Shown here: piece after piece, positions 29,972 through 38,669 of the stretch
How positions within the stretch are numbered: position 1 is the stretch's first letter
Layout of the letters: the number at the start of each line of letters is the position of its first letter
Source of the DNA: Schauerella fraxinea
Lineage (GTDB): Bacteria > Pseudomonadota > Gammaproteobacteria > Burkholderiales > Burkholderiaceae_B
Assembly: GCA_030849965.1 (NCBI GenBank)
Contig: JAVDKL010000001.1
Coordinates: forward strand, 124,001-188,000
Direction of reading: 5' to 3'
DNA length: 64,000 bases
Translations under genes and position numbers: made by a program
Notes under the pieces: generated by a model
The model's input: only the letters and a program-made list of their open reading frames with translations
Database searches by the model: none
Told to the model about the DNA's origin: nothing

Positions 29972-30885
29972 GCAAGCTACGCGGCGTTTACGCCCCTGTG
30001 GTCACCCCGTTTCACGCCAACCTCGATCCCGACACCGAACGGTTCGTCGCGCATTGCCGTTGGCTGGTCGATAACGGCGCGGGCCTGGCGATCTTCGGCA
30101 CCAATTCGGAAGCCGCATCGCTTTCAGTCGCGGAGCGCCTGGCGTTGACCGATGCGTTATTGGCGGGCGGCGTGCCCGCCGCCAAGCTCATGCCGGGTAC
30201 CGGCTCGTCCTCGTTGACCGATGCCGTCACGCTCACGCGTCACGCCGTTGCCGCAGGTGCGCCGGGCGTGCTCGTCTTGCCGCCGTTTTTCTACAAGGGT
30301 GTGTCCGACGAGGGGCTCTTTGCCTATTACTCCGAAATCATCGAGCGCGTGGCCGACGACAGGCTGGCCATTTATCTTTATCACATCCCGCAGATGTCTT
30401 ATGCGCCCATCTCACTGGCGTTGATCGAGCGCTTGCTCAAGCGGTATCCCAAGGCCATTGCGGGTGCCAAGGATTCGTCGGGCGATTGGGACAATTCCAA
30501 GGCCATGATCGACGCCTATGCCGCAGACGGCTTTGGCGTGTTCCCGGCCAGCGAGTCGTTCCTGTCGCGTGCCATGCCATTGGGCGCCGCCGGTTGCATC
30601 AGCGCCACGGTAAACGTGAACCCTGCTGAAATCTTCGCGTTGTTCAATGGCTGGGACGGCAGCGAAGGCGCCGCGCTGCAAGCAAAAGCGGATGCCGTTC
30701 GCAAGATTTTCCAGGCCACGCCGATGATCCCGGCCATGAAGTACGTGGTGTCGCAAGCCTCGGGGGTGGAAGACTGGAAGGTTGTGCGCCCACCGCTCGT
30801 CAAGCTCGACGAGCAGGCAGGGAGCGCATTGATGGCGAGCCTCAAGGCGGTGGATTACCGTATCGACGGGTATCCGCGCAGCTAA
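29968..30885 (+). CDS. DapA/NAL family aldolase or lyase
   Basis: 305 residues of the dihydrodipicolinate synthase/N-acetylneuraminate lyase TIM barrel. GTNSEAASLS (the GTTGE-like pyruvate-binding loop), Tyr138 in YLYHIPQ and the Schiff-base Lys168 in GAKDSSGD are intact. It probably cleaves or condenses a pyruvate- or 2-keto-acid-type substrate. It is very unlikely to be lysine-pathway DapA, because it is the second gene of an operon (ATGA overlap) with a 2-hydroxyacid dehydrogenase. A catabolic lyase, for example for a hydroxy-oxo-glutarate, is my inference. Confidence 0.85.
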   Translation: MSKLRGVYAPVVTPFHANLDPDTERFVAHCRWLVDNGAGLAIFGTNSEAASLSVAERLALTDALLAGGVPAAKLMPGTGSSSLTDAVTLTRHAVAAGAPGVLVLPPFFYKGVSDEGLFAYYSEIIERVADDRLAIYLYHIPQMSYAPISLALIERLLKRYPKAIAGAKDSSGDWDNSKAMIDAYAADGFGVFPASESFLSRAMPLGAAGCISATVNVNPAEIFALFNGWDGSEGAALQAKADAVRKIFQATPMIPAMKYVVSQASGVEDWKVVRPPLVKLDEQAGSALMASLKAVDYRIDGYPRS

Positions 30886-30900
30886 GCGCACCGATGCGAT

Positions 30901-31665
30901 TCAAGCGGCGTGCAAGCTGATCGCGCGCGCCGCTCGAATCACCAGTGGGCCCAGATCGCGGCGCGCGCCGGCGAGCGACCAGCGCGGTTTGGGCACCGAG
31001 ATATTCACGGCGGCGATCGGCGCGCCCGTGTCATCGAGCACCGTGGCGGCCACGTTGATGTCGGCCTGATAGAACTCTTCATCGGCGTAGGCATATTGCG
31101 CGTCGCGAGCTTCGACGATGAAGCCGCGCAAGCGCGCGAGATCGGTGGTGCTGCGCGGGGTGTGCCGTTGCAAGGCAATGTGCTGGAGCTTGGCGTCCAG
31201 GGCATCGTCCGACAAATGTGCCCACAGCGCGCGGCCCGAGGCTGACGACGAGCAGGGGATGCGCGTGCCTACCGGCATATAGACGGGAATGTGCTTGGCC
31301 GTCGCCACGCGCATGACGAACACCATGTTGTCTTCCGCATCAGGTACACCCAGGTTGACGATCTCGCCGCATTCCTGATTGAGCTGATGCAACACCGCAT
31401 GGGCGCGCTGGAAGAGGGGTGTCTGATAAAGATAGCTGTAGCCGAGCGCCACCGCCTTGACGGTCACGCGGTAACGTTTGGTGCGCGCATCGCGCGTCAG
31501 ATAGCCCGCCTGTTCGAGCGTATACGCCACACGCTGGGCCGAACCCATTGTGATGTCCGACACCTGCGCGATCTCTTGCAGGTTCATGCTTTCGCTGTGG
31601 CGAAAGGCTTCCAACACGAGCAGCCCTTTTTCGAGCGACTGAATCAATAGCGCCGAACCGGCCAT
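30901..31665 (-). CDS. IclR family transcriptional regulator
   Basis: 254 residues. The N-terminal winged helix (IQSLEKGLLVLEAFRHSESMNLQEIAQVSDI) is followed by an IclR effector domain ending in VAATVLDDTGAPIAAVNISVP. It converges on the DapA-family lyase, with a 15-bp gap, and faces the pseudogene and Bug/transferase block across a 316-bp gap holding a tandem repeat. Candidate targets are the lyase operon or the downstream Bug-transferase genes. The effector is unknown. Confidence 0.87.
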   Translation of the reverse strand: MAGSALLIQSLEKGLLVLEAFRHSESMNLQEIAQVSDITMGSAQRVAYTLEQAGYLTRDARTKRYRVTVKAVALGYSYLYQTPLFQRAHAVLHQLNQECGEIVNLGVPDAEDNMVFVMRVATAKHIPVYMPVGTRIPCSSSASGRALWAHLSDDALDAKLQHIALQRHTPRSTTDLARLRGFIVEARDAQYAYADEEFYQADINVAATVLDDTGAPIAAVNISVPKPRWSLAGARRDLGPLVIRAARAISLHAA

Positions 31666-31981
31666 CTCGACTCCACGGTGACTGCATGAGGGTCACATGC
31701 TTGGGTTTGAACAGGATGCGAGCCCGATGGTAGCACTCGGGATGACGTGCATTGACCACCCAAACGCACAGGCGTATAAATATCGCAGAGCATTTTATAT
31801 CTATCGAATAGCGATAACCTTGGTGACGTCGTAAATGGCGTCACAAATGGCATCGTAAGTGGCGTCGTCAGTGGCATCGTTCATGGCGTCATAAGCGGCA
31901 TCGTTCATGCCAACGTGGGGAACAACCAACGTGGTCAGCAACGTGCGCAACAACGTAAGCGATAACTCAAGGCGGTGATCA
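31666..31981. other. 316-bp intergenic region with AT-rich stretch and repeats
   Basis: Separates the IclR start from the broken oxidase. The part near 31775-31820 is AT-rich (TATAAATATCGCAGAGCATTTTATA), unlike the surrounding GC-rich DNA, and could hold the IclR promoter. A seven-copy 12-bp repeat fills 31825-31908, and an ACGTGG/CAACGT-rich stretch follows to about 31965. No convincing gene is visible. Confidence 0.6.
31825..31908. repeat. Seven-copy 12-bp tandem repeat
   Basis: Seven consecutive degenerate 12-bp units (consensus GGCRTCGTNANT) run without gaps. Units 5 and 7 (31873-31884 and 31897-31908) are identical, GGCATCGTTCAT. On the minus strand the unit reads as four codons (like ATGAACGATGCC), but no gene is supported there. 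It resembles a small minisatellite between iclR and the broken oxidase. Confidence 0.8.
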
Positions 31982-33422
31982 GTGAGTGCTTTTTCCGTGC
32001 CGTGGCAAGCTGCCCGTGGCGTTCGATCCGATGCCAACGGCGACGTGGTCTCTGAACGCACGGCAAGCGGCGGCGTCGATCAACCCGGCGCATGCCCCCC
32101 TTTGTCGCCCTCGGCCACGGCGTCGGATACGGCATTGGGGGCACTCCCGGACGCCGTCGACGTCGTGATCGTGGGTGGCGGCATCATCGGCATCAGCACC
32201 GCCTACGCATTGGCGAAAGCCGGTGTGAGCGTGTGCGTATTCGAGAAGGGCTGTCTGGCCGCCGAACAGTCCTCGCGCAATTGGGGGTGGGTACGAACCC
32301 TCACGCGGGACGTGGCCGAAGTGCCGCTGGCGGTGCGCGCGAACGCGCTGTGGGCGGATATCCAGGCAAAAACAGACGTAGGCTTTCGGCGCACGGGTCT
32401 GTTGTATATGCAGGAGAACGATGCCGATGCCGCGGCCCATGCGAAGTGGATCGCGTCCGCACGCGAGCACGGCTTGGATGCCACGCTGTTGACGCGCGAG
32501 CGCGCGCTCAGCCAGTTGCCCCCGTCGAGTCGCGCATGGACCGGTGCCATGCAAAGCGCGTCGGATGGCGTGGCCGAGCCGCAACGCGCCACGCACGGCA
32601 TTGCCGGTCTGGCGCAAAGATCTTGGCGCCAAGATCTACGAGCACTGCGCGGTGCGCGGCATCGAGTCATCCGCGGGTCGCGTGTCGGCGGTCATCACGG
32701 AGCGCGGGGTGGTGCGCACGCAAGCGGTGGTCATCGCGGGCGGCGCGTGGTCGCGGTTGTTCTGCGGCAATCTTGGCGCAGAGTTTCCGCAACTCAAGGT
32801 GCGAGGTTCGGTGCTGCGCACGGCGCCCTTCGAGGCGCCTCTGCTCGCCGCCGTCAACGGCAAGGATTTCACGTGCCGCAAGCGTGGCGACGGCGGCTAC
32901 ACCGTGTCGCAATTCGGGGCATCGATGGCCGATGTGGTGCCCGACAGCTTTCGCTTGATGCCTCACTTCGGGCGCGCCTGGCTGGCCAACCGCGAGTTCG
33001 TGCGGCTGCGGTTCGGTAAACGTTTTTTCGAAGAACTGCGCGAACCGCGCCGCTTCGCGCTCGATCGCGAAACGCCGTTCGAACGATGCCGCGTGCTGGA
33101 TCCGGCGCCGTCGGCGAAGGGCGTGAGCCAGGCGTGGGCGCGGCTGACCGAGACGTTTCCCATATTCGGTCAGGCACGCATTGCACAGTCGTGGGCCGGG
33201 TATATCGACGTCACACCGGATGCATTGCCGGTGATGTCGCCCGTGCCGAAACATCCTGGTCTCTTTCTGGCATCGGGGTTCTCGGGCCATGGCTTCGGCA
33301 TCGGCCCCGCAGCGGGCGAGTTGATGGCAAACATGGTGCAAGGCCATGCGCTGGGTGTGGATGCCGCGCCATTTCGGTTTTCTCGTTTCAGTGGCAAGGA
33401 TGGTCAGGCGGGCGGCCAGTGA
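31982..33422 (+). pseudogene. Frameshifted FAD-dependent amino-acid/amine oxidase (DadA/DAO family)
   Basis: The first part, from GTG 31982, holds the FAD-binding DVVIVGGGIIGISTAYALAK and LAAEQSSRNWGWVRTL. It then drops out of frame. Similarity resumes one base later in the next frame and continues to 33422 with VVIAGGAWSR, QSWAGYIDVTPDALPVM and GFSGHGFGIGPA. Joined after skipping one A of the AAA at 32616-32618, the product would be a normal-length membrane-associated oxidoreductase of about 480 residues, including an unusual 50-residue low-complexity N-terminus. Either a real mutation, a sequencing error or an unrecognised frameshift signal. Confidence 0.8.
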
Positions 33423-33489
33423 AATGAAGTCGGTTTGCGGCCGCCGCAACCCAGCGAGCGGTCATTGAGTTCGAACAGGGGAGTGAGTC

Positions 33490-34518
33490 ATGTCCAGGGC
33501 AGTGACGATGATCGAAGGTTTGAACACGACGCGCCGCCGGGCGCTGCGGCGGCTTGGCGGCACGGTGCTGGCTTGCCTAGCCGCCACTGGCCTGGCAGGT
33601 GCAGTGCACGCCGCCGCACCTTGGCCCACCAAGCCCATCAAACTCGTCGTAGGCTATCCGCCGGGCGGCGGCACCGATACGGTGGCGCGCCTGATTGCCC
33701 AACAGTTCTCCAAGACGCTGGGGCAGCAGGTCGTGGTCGAAAATCGTCCCGGGGCCAGCAGCACCATCGCCACACAGCAGGTGGTGCGGGCCGAGCCCGA
33801 TGGGTATACGTTGTTGTTCGCGACCGCGTCGCCCTTGACCGGTGCGCCACTGACGATGAAAGGCCTGCAATATGATCCGATCAAGGATCTGGCGCCGATC
33901 ACGCTGGTGGGCAACGGCCCCTTCATCATGGTGGCCAATCCGGCGTTTCCGCCCAATAATCTGGCCGAGTTGATCGCCTACGCGCGCGCCCATCCGGGCG
34001 AGGTCAACTATGCGTCGCCGGGCAACAGCACCGCCAATTACTTTTTCACCGAATTGCTCAACATGGATGCCAAGATCAACACGGTCAACGTGGCATACAA
34101 AGGCAGCGCCGCGCTGGTCAACGATCTGATGGGCGGGCATGTGCAATACACGCTCGAAACGCCGGGCACCACATTGCCGTTGATTCGCGAAGGCAAGCTC
34201 AAGGCGATCGTACTGTTGAACGATGAGCGGCTCGCCAAGGCACCGGACGTGCAAACCACCGTTGAAGCCGGCTATCCGCAATTGGTGGGTGGCTCGTGGT
34301 ACGGCATCCTGGCGCCTGCCGGCACGCCGCGCCCGATTATCGATGCGGTACAGCAGGCCACGGTGAAGGCATTGCAATCGCCCGAGGTGCGCCACGCCAT
34401 GGACGAGCGCGACGTGCTGATCAAGGGCACGACGCCGGAGGCATTCGCCGCGTTCATCGGTGCCGAATATAAAAAGTGGCAGGACGTGACCCAGCGTTTG
34501 GGCATCGTGCCGCAGTGA
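33490..34518 (+). CDS. Bug-type tripartite tricarboxylate receptor (periplasmic binding protein)
   Basis: 342 residues. A twin-arginine-like or long Sec signal (residues about 1-42, TTRRRALRRLGG then a hydrophobic run to VHAA) precedes the Bug core: PTKPIKLVVGYPPGGGTDTVAR, VVVENRPGAS, DGYTLLFATAS, YKGSAALVNDLMGGHVQ. These proteins bind small carboxylates or amides. The membrane partners TctA/TctB are absent, as is usual for Bug proteins. GGGGAG precedes ATG 33490. It lies upstream of a gamma-glutamyltransferase, suggesting a gamma-glutamyl or amide ligand (inference). Confidence 0.9.
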   Translation: MSRAVTMIEGLNTTRRRALRRLGGTVLACLAATGLAGAVHAAAPWPTKPIKLVVGYPPGGGTDTVARLIAQQFSKTLGQQVVVENRPGASSTIATQQVVRAEPDGYTLLFATASPLTGAPLTMKGLQYDPIKDLAPITLVGNGPFIMVANPAFPPNNLAELIAYARAHPGEVNYASPGNSTANYFFTELLNMDAKINTVNVAYKGSAALVNDLMGGHVQYTLETPGTTLPLIREGKLKAIVLLNDERLAKAPDVQTTVEAGYPQLVGGSWYGILAPAGTPRPIIDAVQQATVKALQSPEVRHAMDERDVLIKGTTPEAFAAFIGAEYKKWQDVTQRLGIVPQ

Positions 34519-34535
34519 TCCATAGGGAGACAATC

Positions 34536-36299
34536 ATGCAGGCAACACAGCGCGCCGACGACTTGACGCAAGGCAGCGCACCGCTGGCGATGCGTCCCAC
34601 GTTGGCCGGCTTGAATCACATGATCTCGGCGGGCCACTATCTGGCCACGCAAGCCGGCATGAACATCCTGCAAGCGGGTGGCAATGCCATCGATGCCGGT
34701 GTGGCCGCCGGTATCGCCCTGGGTGTAGTGCAAAGCGATATCGTCAACTTTGGCGGCGTGGCGCCATGCCTCGTTTATCACGCCGACACGCAAAAGGTGT
34801 GGAGCATTTCCGGCCTGGGCTATTGGCCTCGCGCCGCCACGCTCGATCTGTTTCTCAATGACCATGGCGGCAAGATTCCGGCGGGCGTGTTGCGCACCGT
34901 TATCCCGGCGGCGCCGGATGCGTGGATCACGGCACTGGAGCGCTTCGGCACGATGTCATTCGGCGACGTGTCGGCGGCGGCCATCGGCTATGCCCGCGAG
35001 GGCTTTGTGATGTATCCGCTGATGGCCGAAGTGCTGGCCGACCATGCGCAGGATTATGGCCGATGGGCGTCGAGCGCCGCCGTGTATCTACCCGATGGAC
35101 GTCCGCCCGCAGCCGGCGATATCTTTCGGCAAAGCGATCTCGCTCGCACGTTGCAATACATGGCCGATGAAGAGCGCGCCCATGGCGCAGCAGGCCGCGC
35201 CGCGGGCTTGGCCGCTGCGCGCCACGCCTTCTATCGTGGCGATATCGCCAAAAGCATCGTGGATTTCCACCGCACTGAGGGCGGCCTGCTCACGCATGAC
35301 GACCTGGCCGACTTTGCCGTGGAGGTCGAGCCTGCGTTGTCGACCGATTTTCGCGGCACGCAGCTCTACAGTTGCGGATTCTGGTGCCAGGGGCCCACCT
35401 TGCTGCAGATGTTGAATATTCTCGAGTCGCGCGATGTGGCGGCCTTGGGCCACAACTCCGCAGCGTATGTGCACCTGCTCACTGAGACGATCAAGCTCGC
35501 CTTCGCCGATCGCGAAGCGCACTACGGCGATCCGCGCTATCGCGATATTCCTCAGGCGGCGTTGCTGTCCAAGGCCTACGCATTGGATCGGCTTGGGTTG
35601 ATCCAAGATGACCGAGCGTTGCCCGATATGCCGTCGCCGGGTGAACCGGGCTTATTCGGTGGCCGGCCGGTGCACAGCGACAAACCCGAAGACCGCGCGC
35701 GCACCGATCCCCGGCTGGATACGTCGTATGTGGCGGTGGTGGATCGCCACGGCAATGCGTTTTCGGCCACGCCCAGCGACGGGTCATACAACTCGCCGAT
35801 CATTCCCGGCACGGGCATTTGCGCGTCGGGGCGCGGCAGCCAATCGTGGGCCGAGGCCGGCCATCCTTGCGCGATTGTGCCGGGTCACCGGCCGCGTCTC
35901 ACGCCCAATCCGTCGCTGGCCATCCGGCCGGGCGAATATGTGATGCCCTTCGGCACGCCGGGGGGCGACGTGCAATGCCAGGCCATGCTGCAGACGTTTC
36001 TTAACGTGGAAGTGTTTGGCATGGATCTGCAGGCCGCCATCGAGGCACCGCGCTTTGCGACATTCAGTTTTCCGTCGTCGTTCGAGCCGCACAATGTGCA
36101 GCCCGGCCGGTTGATGCTGGAAGACCTGATTGCGCGCCACGTGGGTGACGCATTGATCGAGAAAGGGCATGCCGTGCAATGGTGGCGCGATCGCAACTGG
36201 CGCGCGGGGGCGATGTGCGCGGTCAGACACGATCTGACCACGGGCATTCGCTGGGGTGCAGCCGACCCCCGCCGGCCGGCCTATGCAGCGGGGTGCTGA
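34536..36299 (+). CDS. Gamma-glutamyltransferase family protein
   Basis: 587 residues of the Ntn-hydrolase GGT family. The nucleophile segment is DTSYVAVVDRHGNAF, with Thr followed by Ser-Tyr rather than the usual Thr-His-x; the downstream IIPGTGIC and PFGTPGGDVQCQAMLQ stretches are typical. There is no obvious export signal, so it may be cytoplasmic, unlike E. coli Ggt. It should transfer or hydrolyse gamma-glutamyl groups, or act on a related amide. It starts 18 bp after the Bug gene in the same direction and probably shares its transcript. Confidence 0.87.
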   Translation: MQATQRADDLTQGSAPLAMRPTLAGLNHMISAGHYLATQAGMNILQAGGNAIDAGVAAGIALGVVQSDIVNFGGVAPCLVYHADTQKVWSISGLGYWPRAATLDLFLNDHGGKIPAGVLRTVIPAAPDAWITALERFGTMSFGDVSAAAIGYAREGFVMYPLMAEVLADHAQDYGRWASSAAVYLPDGRPPAAGDIFRQSDLARTLQYMADEERAHGAAGRAAGLAAARHAFYRGDIAKSIVDFHRTEGGLLTHDDLADFAVEVEPALSTDFRGTQLYSCGFWCQGPTLLQMLNILESRDVAALGHNSAAYVHLLTETIKLAFADREAHYGDPRYRDIPQAALLSKAYALDRLGLIQDDRALPDMPSPGEPGLFGGRPVHSDKPEDRARTDPRLDTSYVAVVDRHGNAFSATPSDGSYNSPIIPGTGICASGRGSQSWAEAGHPCAIVPGHRPRLTPNPSLAIRPGEYVMPFGTPGGDVQCQAMLQTFLNVEVFGMDLQAAIEAPRFATFSFPSSFEPHNVQPGRLMLEDLIARHVGDALIEKGHAVQWWRDRNWRAGAMCAVRHDLTTGIRWGAADPRRPAYAAGC

Positions 36300-36364
36300 C
36301 GGTTCGGTGCCGACGCGATCGGAAATCGAGGCGGTGAAGGCGGCGTGGTGGTAAAGCGAAGCGA

Positions 36365-37414
36365 CTAGTCCGCTGAAAGATGCGCCTGCTCGACCAGCAC
36401 TTTCCACTTCGCCACTTCGCTCTTGACGGTGTCGCGCAACGCCTGGGGCGTGCTGGTATCCACTTGCGCGCCTTGTTCCTCGATGCGTTTGACGACTTCT
36501 TTGTCCGCCAGGGCGAGGTTCATGTTTTTATTGAGTAGTTCCACCACCGCGGGCGGCGTATTGGCCGGTGCGAATAACGCATACCACTGGGTGACTTCCA
36601 CGCCTTCGATACCGGCCTCCGCCATCGTGGGCACATCGGGCAAGATGGCGACGCGCTTGGGACCGGCGATCGCCAGTGCCCGCAGTTTGCCGTTGACGAT
36701 GCTGGGGTAAGCCGAGAACAGGCTGGGAAACATCACCTGCGTTTGTCCAGCCATCGTATCGGCCATGGCGGGGCCAGACCCTTTGTACGGGATGTGCATG
36801 AGATGCGCGCCGCTTGCCACTTTGAAGAGCTCGGCGGTGAAGTGAGGCGCCGTACCGTTGCCGGCAGACGCGTAGTTGAGTTCATCGGGGCGTGCTTTGC
36901 TGGCGGCCACCAGATCGGCCACCGAGCCTGCGCGGACCTTGGGGTTGACCACCATCACCGTGGGCGAATGGCCGATCATGCCGATGGGCGCAAAGTCTTT
37001 CAGCGGGTCGTAGCGCAGCGCCTGCAATGCCGGATTCATGCCGTGCGTGCCGATATAGCCCATCAGAATCGTGTAGCCATCGGCCGGCGAGCGCGCCACT
37101 TGTTCGGATGCGATGGCACCGTTGGCGCCGGCCTTGTTCTCGACGATGACTGTCTGGCCCATCAAGGTAGACAGCTTTTGACCGAGTACGCGTGCGATCG
37201 CGTCATTGCCGCCGCCGGGCGCCGTGGGCACGATCATCGTGATGGGGCGCTCGGGATAAGCGGCACGGGCGCTGGCGGCGGCGACCAGTTGCGCGCCACA
37301 TAACGCCAGCGCGGCGGCGCCCAGCACCCAGGCCTGCGGTCGGGTGCGCGAGCCCAGGCTAAAGGCCGGACCGGCGTGGATCGGGGAATGCGCAATCGGG
37401 GAACGGGTGTCCAT
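36365..37414 (-). CDS. Bug-type tripartite tricarboxylate receptor
   Basis: 349 residues. A long N-terminal region (about 1-50) ends in a signal-like hydrophobic segment (ALALCGAQLVAAASARA). The mature protein begins AYPERPITMIVPTAPGGGNDAI and carries VIVENKAGANG, DGYTILMGYIG, YKGSGPAMADTMAGQ. The signal may start internally, as the first 25 residues are unusual. AGGAGACAACACC precedes the ATG. It is on the opposite strand to the preceding Bug-GGT pair and follows a PrpF/GalD-like gene, 54 bp upstream in its transcript. The ligand is unknown. Confidence 0.9.
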   Translation of the reverse strand: MDTRSPIAHSPIHAGPAFSLGSRTRPQAWVLGAAALALCGAQLVAAASARAAYPERPITMIVPTAPGGGNDAIARVLGQKLSTLMGQTVIVENKAGANGAIASEQVARSPADGYTILMGYIGTHGMNPALQALRYDPLKDFAPIGMIGHSPTVMVVNPKVRAGSVADLVAASKARPDELNYASAGNGTAPHFTAELFKVASGAHLMHIPYKGSGPAMADTMAGQTQVMFPSLFSAYPSIVNGKLRALAIAGPKRVAILPDVPTMAEAGIEGVEVTQWYALFAPANTPPAVVELLNKNMNLALADKEVVKRIEEQGAQVDTSTPQALRDTVKSEVAKWKVLVEQAHLSAD

Positions 37415-37468
37415 GGTGTTGTCTCCTGTCTTGTGTTTTTGTGGGCGGTGCGCGGGGCGCCGCCGGTA

Positions 37469-38557
37469 CTACTTGAGAAAAACGTGATCCGGTACGAAGA
37501 GCGTGCCTTCGAAGATTTTTCGGGCGGTGCGCACCAGGCTGGCTTGCACCACGGCGATATCGCCACCGATTGAGGCAAGTTCGACATCCACATGAATGCT
37601 GCCTGCGGGATGCAGCACCGTGACCCGGCGCGTACCGGGCGCTGCCACGACGCGGGCGTCGGTGGCAACCGTGTGTGGAAGCAGCAGGGCAGCGGCGACA
37701 CCGATCGCGCCGGTGACCGCATGCGATCGATGGCAACGCTTGGGGGTGAAGTAACGCGAGTACACCGTGTCTGCAGTGGGGCCGGGCGCCACAATCACGG
37801 GCTTGGGCAGCACGCTGTCGGTCACATCGCCCAGGCCCATGCGGCGGCCCGCTTCCAGACGAATCGCTTCGAGCCGCGCCAGGAGGTCGGTGTCGGCGTC
37901 GAGCGCGGCGGGCGTTTCGTCGCCCCGCAAACCCAATTGATGGGCGTGGATGATCACCATGACCTGCGCCGCGTCGATGCAGGTCACGTTTACGCCATGG
38001 ATGGTGTCGATCCGATTGCCGGTGGGGAACACGTGCCCCGTGACGCCACCCCAGGCATCCAGGAAATCCAGCAGTACGGGCGCCGCGGTGCCGGGCACGC
38101 CGTCGATGTGCACATCGCCGTCGTAGTGCACCTGATTGCCGGCGGTACTGACTTTCACATCGATGCGCGCTTGCGTATTCACGTTGAACACACGCACACG
38201 CGTCGTGTTCTCGCCTGCCAGCGCCACCAAGCCTTGCTCGATGGCGAATGGCCCCACACCGGCCAGCATATTGCCGCAGTTGGGACGCGTATCCACCCGC
38301 GCCTCATCTACGCTGACTTGGGCAAACAGGTAATCCACGTCGCATTCGGGGCGGGTCGAACGCGAGACGATGGCGACTTTACTGGTGAGTGAATTGCCGC
38401 CACCCAGGCCGTCCACCTGCAGTTCGTTGGGGGAACCCAGGGCGGCGAGCAGTGTGCGATCGCGCAACGCGAGATCGGCCGGCAGCCAGTCGCTGAGAAA
38501 GAAGGGGCCGCGGGAAGTGCCGCCGCGCATAAGCACACAGGGAATCGAGGTCGTCAT
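37469..38557 (-). CDS. PrpF/GalD family isomerase (4-oxalomesaconate tautomerase-like)
   Basis: 362 residues. The N-terminus IPCVLMRGGTSRGPFFL, then RPNCGNMLAGVGPFAIEQG (catalytic-type Cys in the NCGN motif), and TPKRCHRSHAVTGAIGVAA (second Cys) match the two-domain diaminopimelate-epimerase-fold PrpF family. Length and the LysR neighbour fit GalD (4-oxalomesaconate tautomerase of gallate breakdown), but 2-methylaconitate isomerase is also possible, so I leave the symbol blank. ATG 38557 gives the best family start. It is divergent from a LysR gene. Confidence 0.83.
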   Translation of the reverse strand: MTTSIPCVLMRGGTSRGPFFLSDWLPADLALRDRTLLAALGSPNELQVDGLGGGNSLTSKVAIVSRSTRPECDVDYLFAQVSVDEARVDTRPNCGNMLAGVGPFAIEQGLVALAGENTTRVRVFNVNTQARIDVKVSTAGNQVHYDGDVHIDGVPGTAAPVLLDFLDAWGGVTGHVFPTGNRIDTIHGVNVTCIDAAQVMVIIHAHQLGLRGDETPAALDADTDLLARLEAIRLEAGRRMGLGDVTDSVLPKPVIVAPGPTADTVYSRYFTPKRCHRSHAVTGAIGVAAALLLPHTVATDARVVAAPGTRRVTVLHPAGSIHVDVELASIGGDIAVVQASLVRTARKIFEGTLFVPDHVFLK

Positions 38558-38582
38558 GAAACGCATGATCGGCGCGATCGAT

Positions 38583-38620
38583 AATTCTGTGAATTGCATG
38601 TTTCGGATGTATTGATGCAA
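38583..38620. promoter_or_regulatory. Two overlapping dyads between PrpF-like gene and LysR
   Basis: AATTC (38583-38587) and GAATT (38591-38595) form a perfect short palindrome with a 3-bp spacer. Overlapping it, TTGCAT (38594-38599) and ATGCAA (38615-38620) form a second dyad with a 15-bp gap. Both lie in the divergent promoter region and are candidate LysR recognition and activation sites. Confidence 0.45.
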
Positions 38621-38669
38621 GCCACAAAAGAATAGAATGACGCGATGGCGACTGGCACGGAGATGACCC

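Noticed and set aside
31801-32061. A minus-strand frame made of NDAA/YDAM-type repeats
   Set aside because: It overlaps the 12-bp repeat and the start of the broken oxidase, and has no ribosome site or similarity; the repeat itself explains the pattern.
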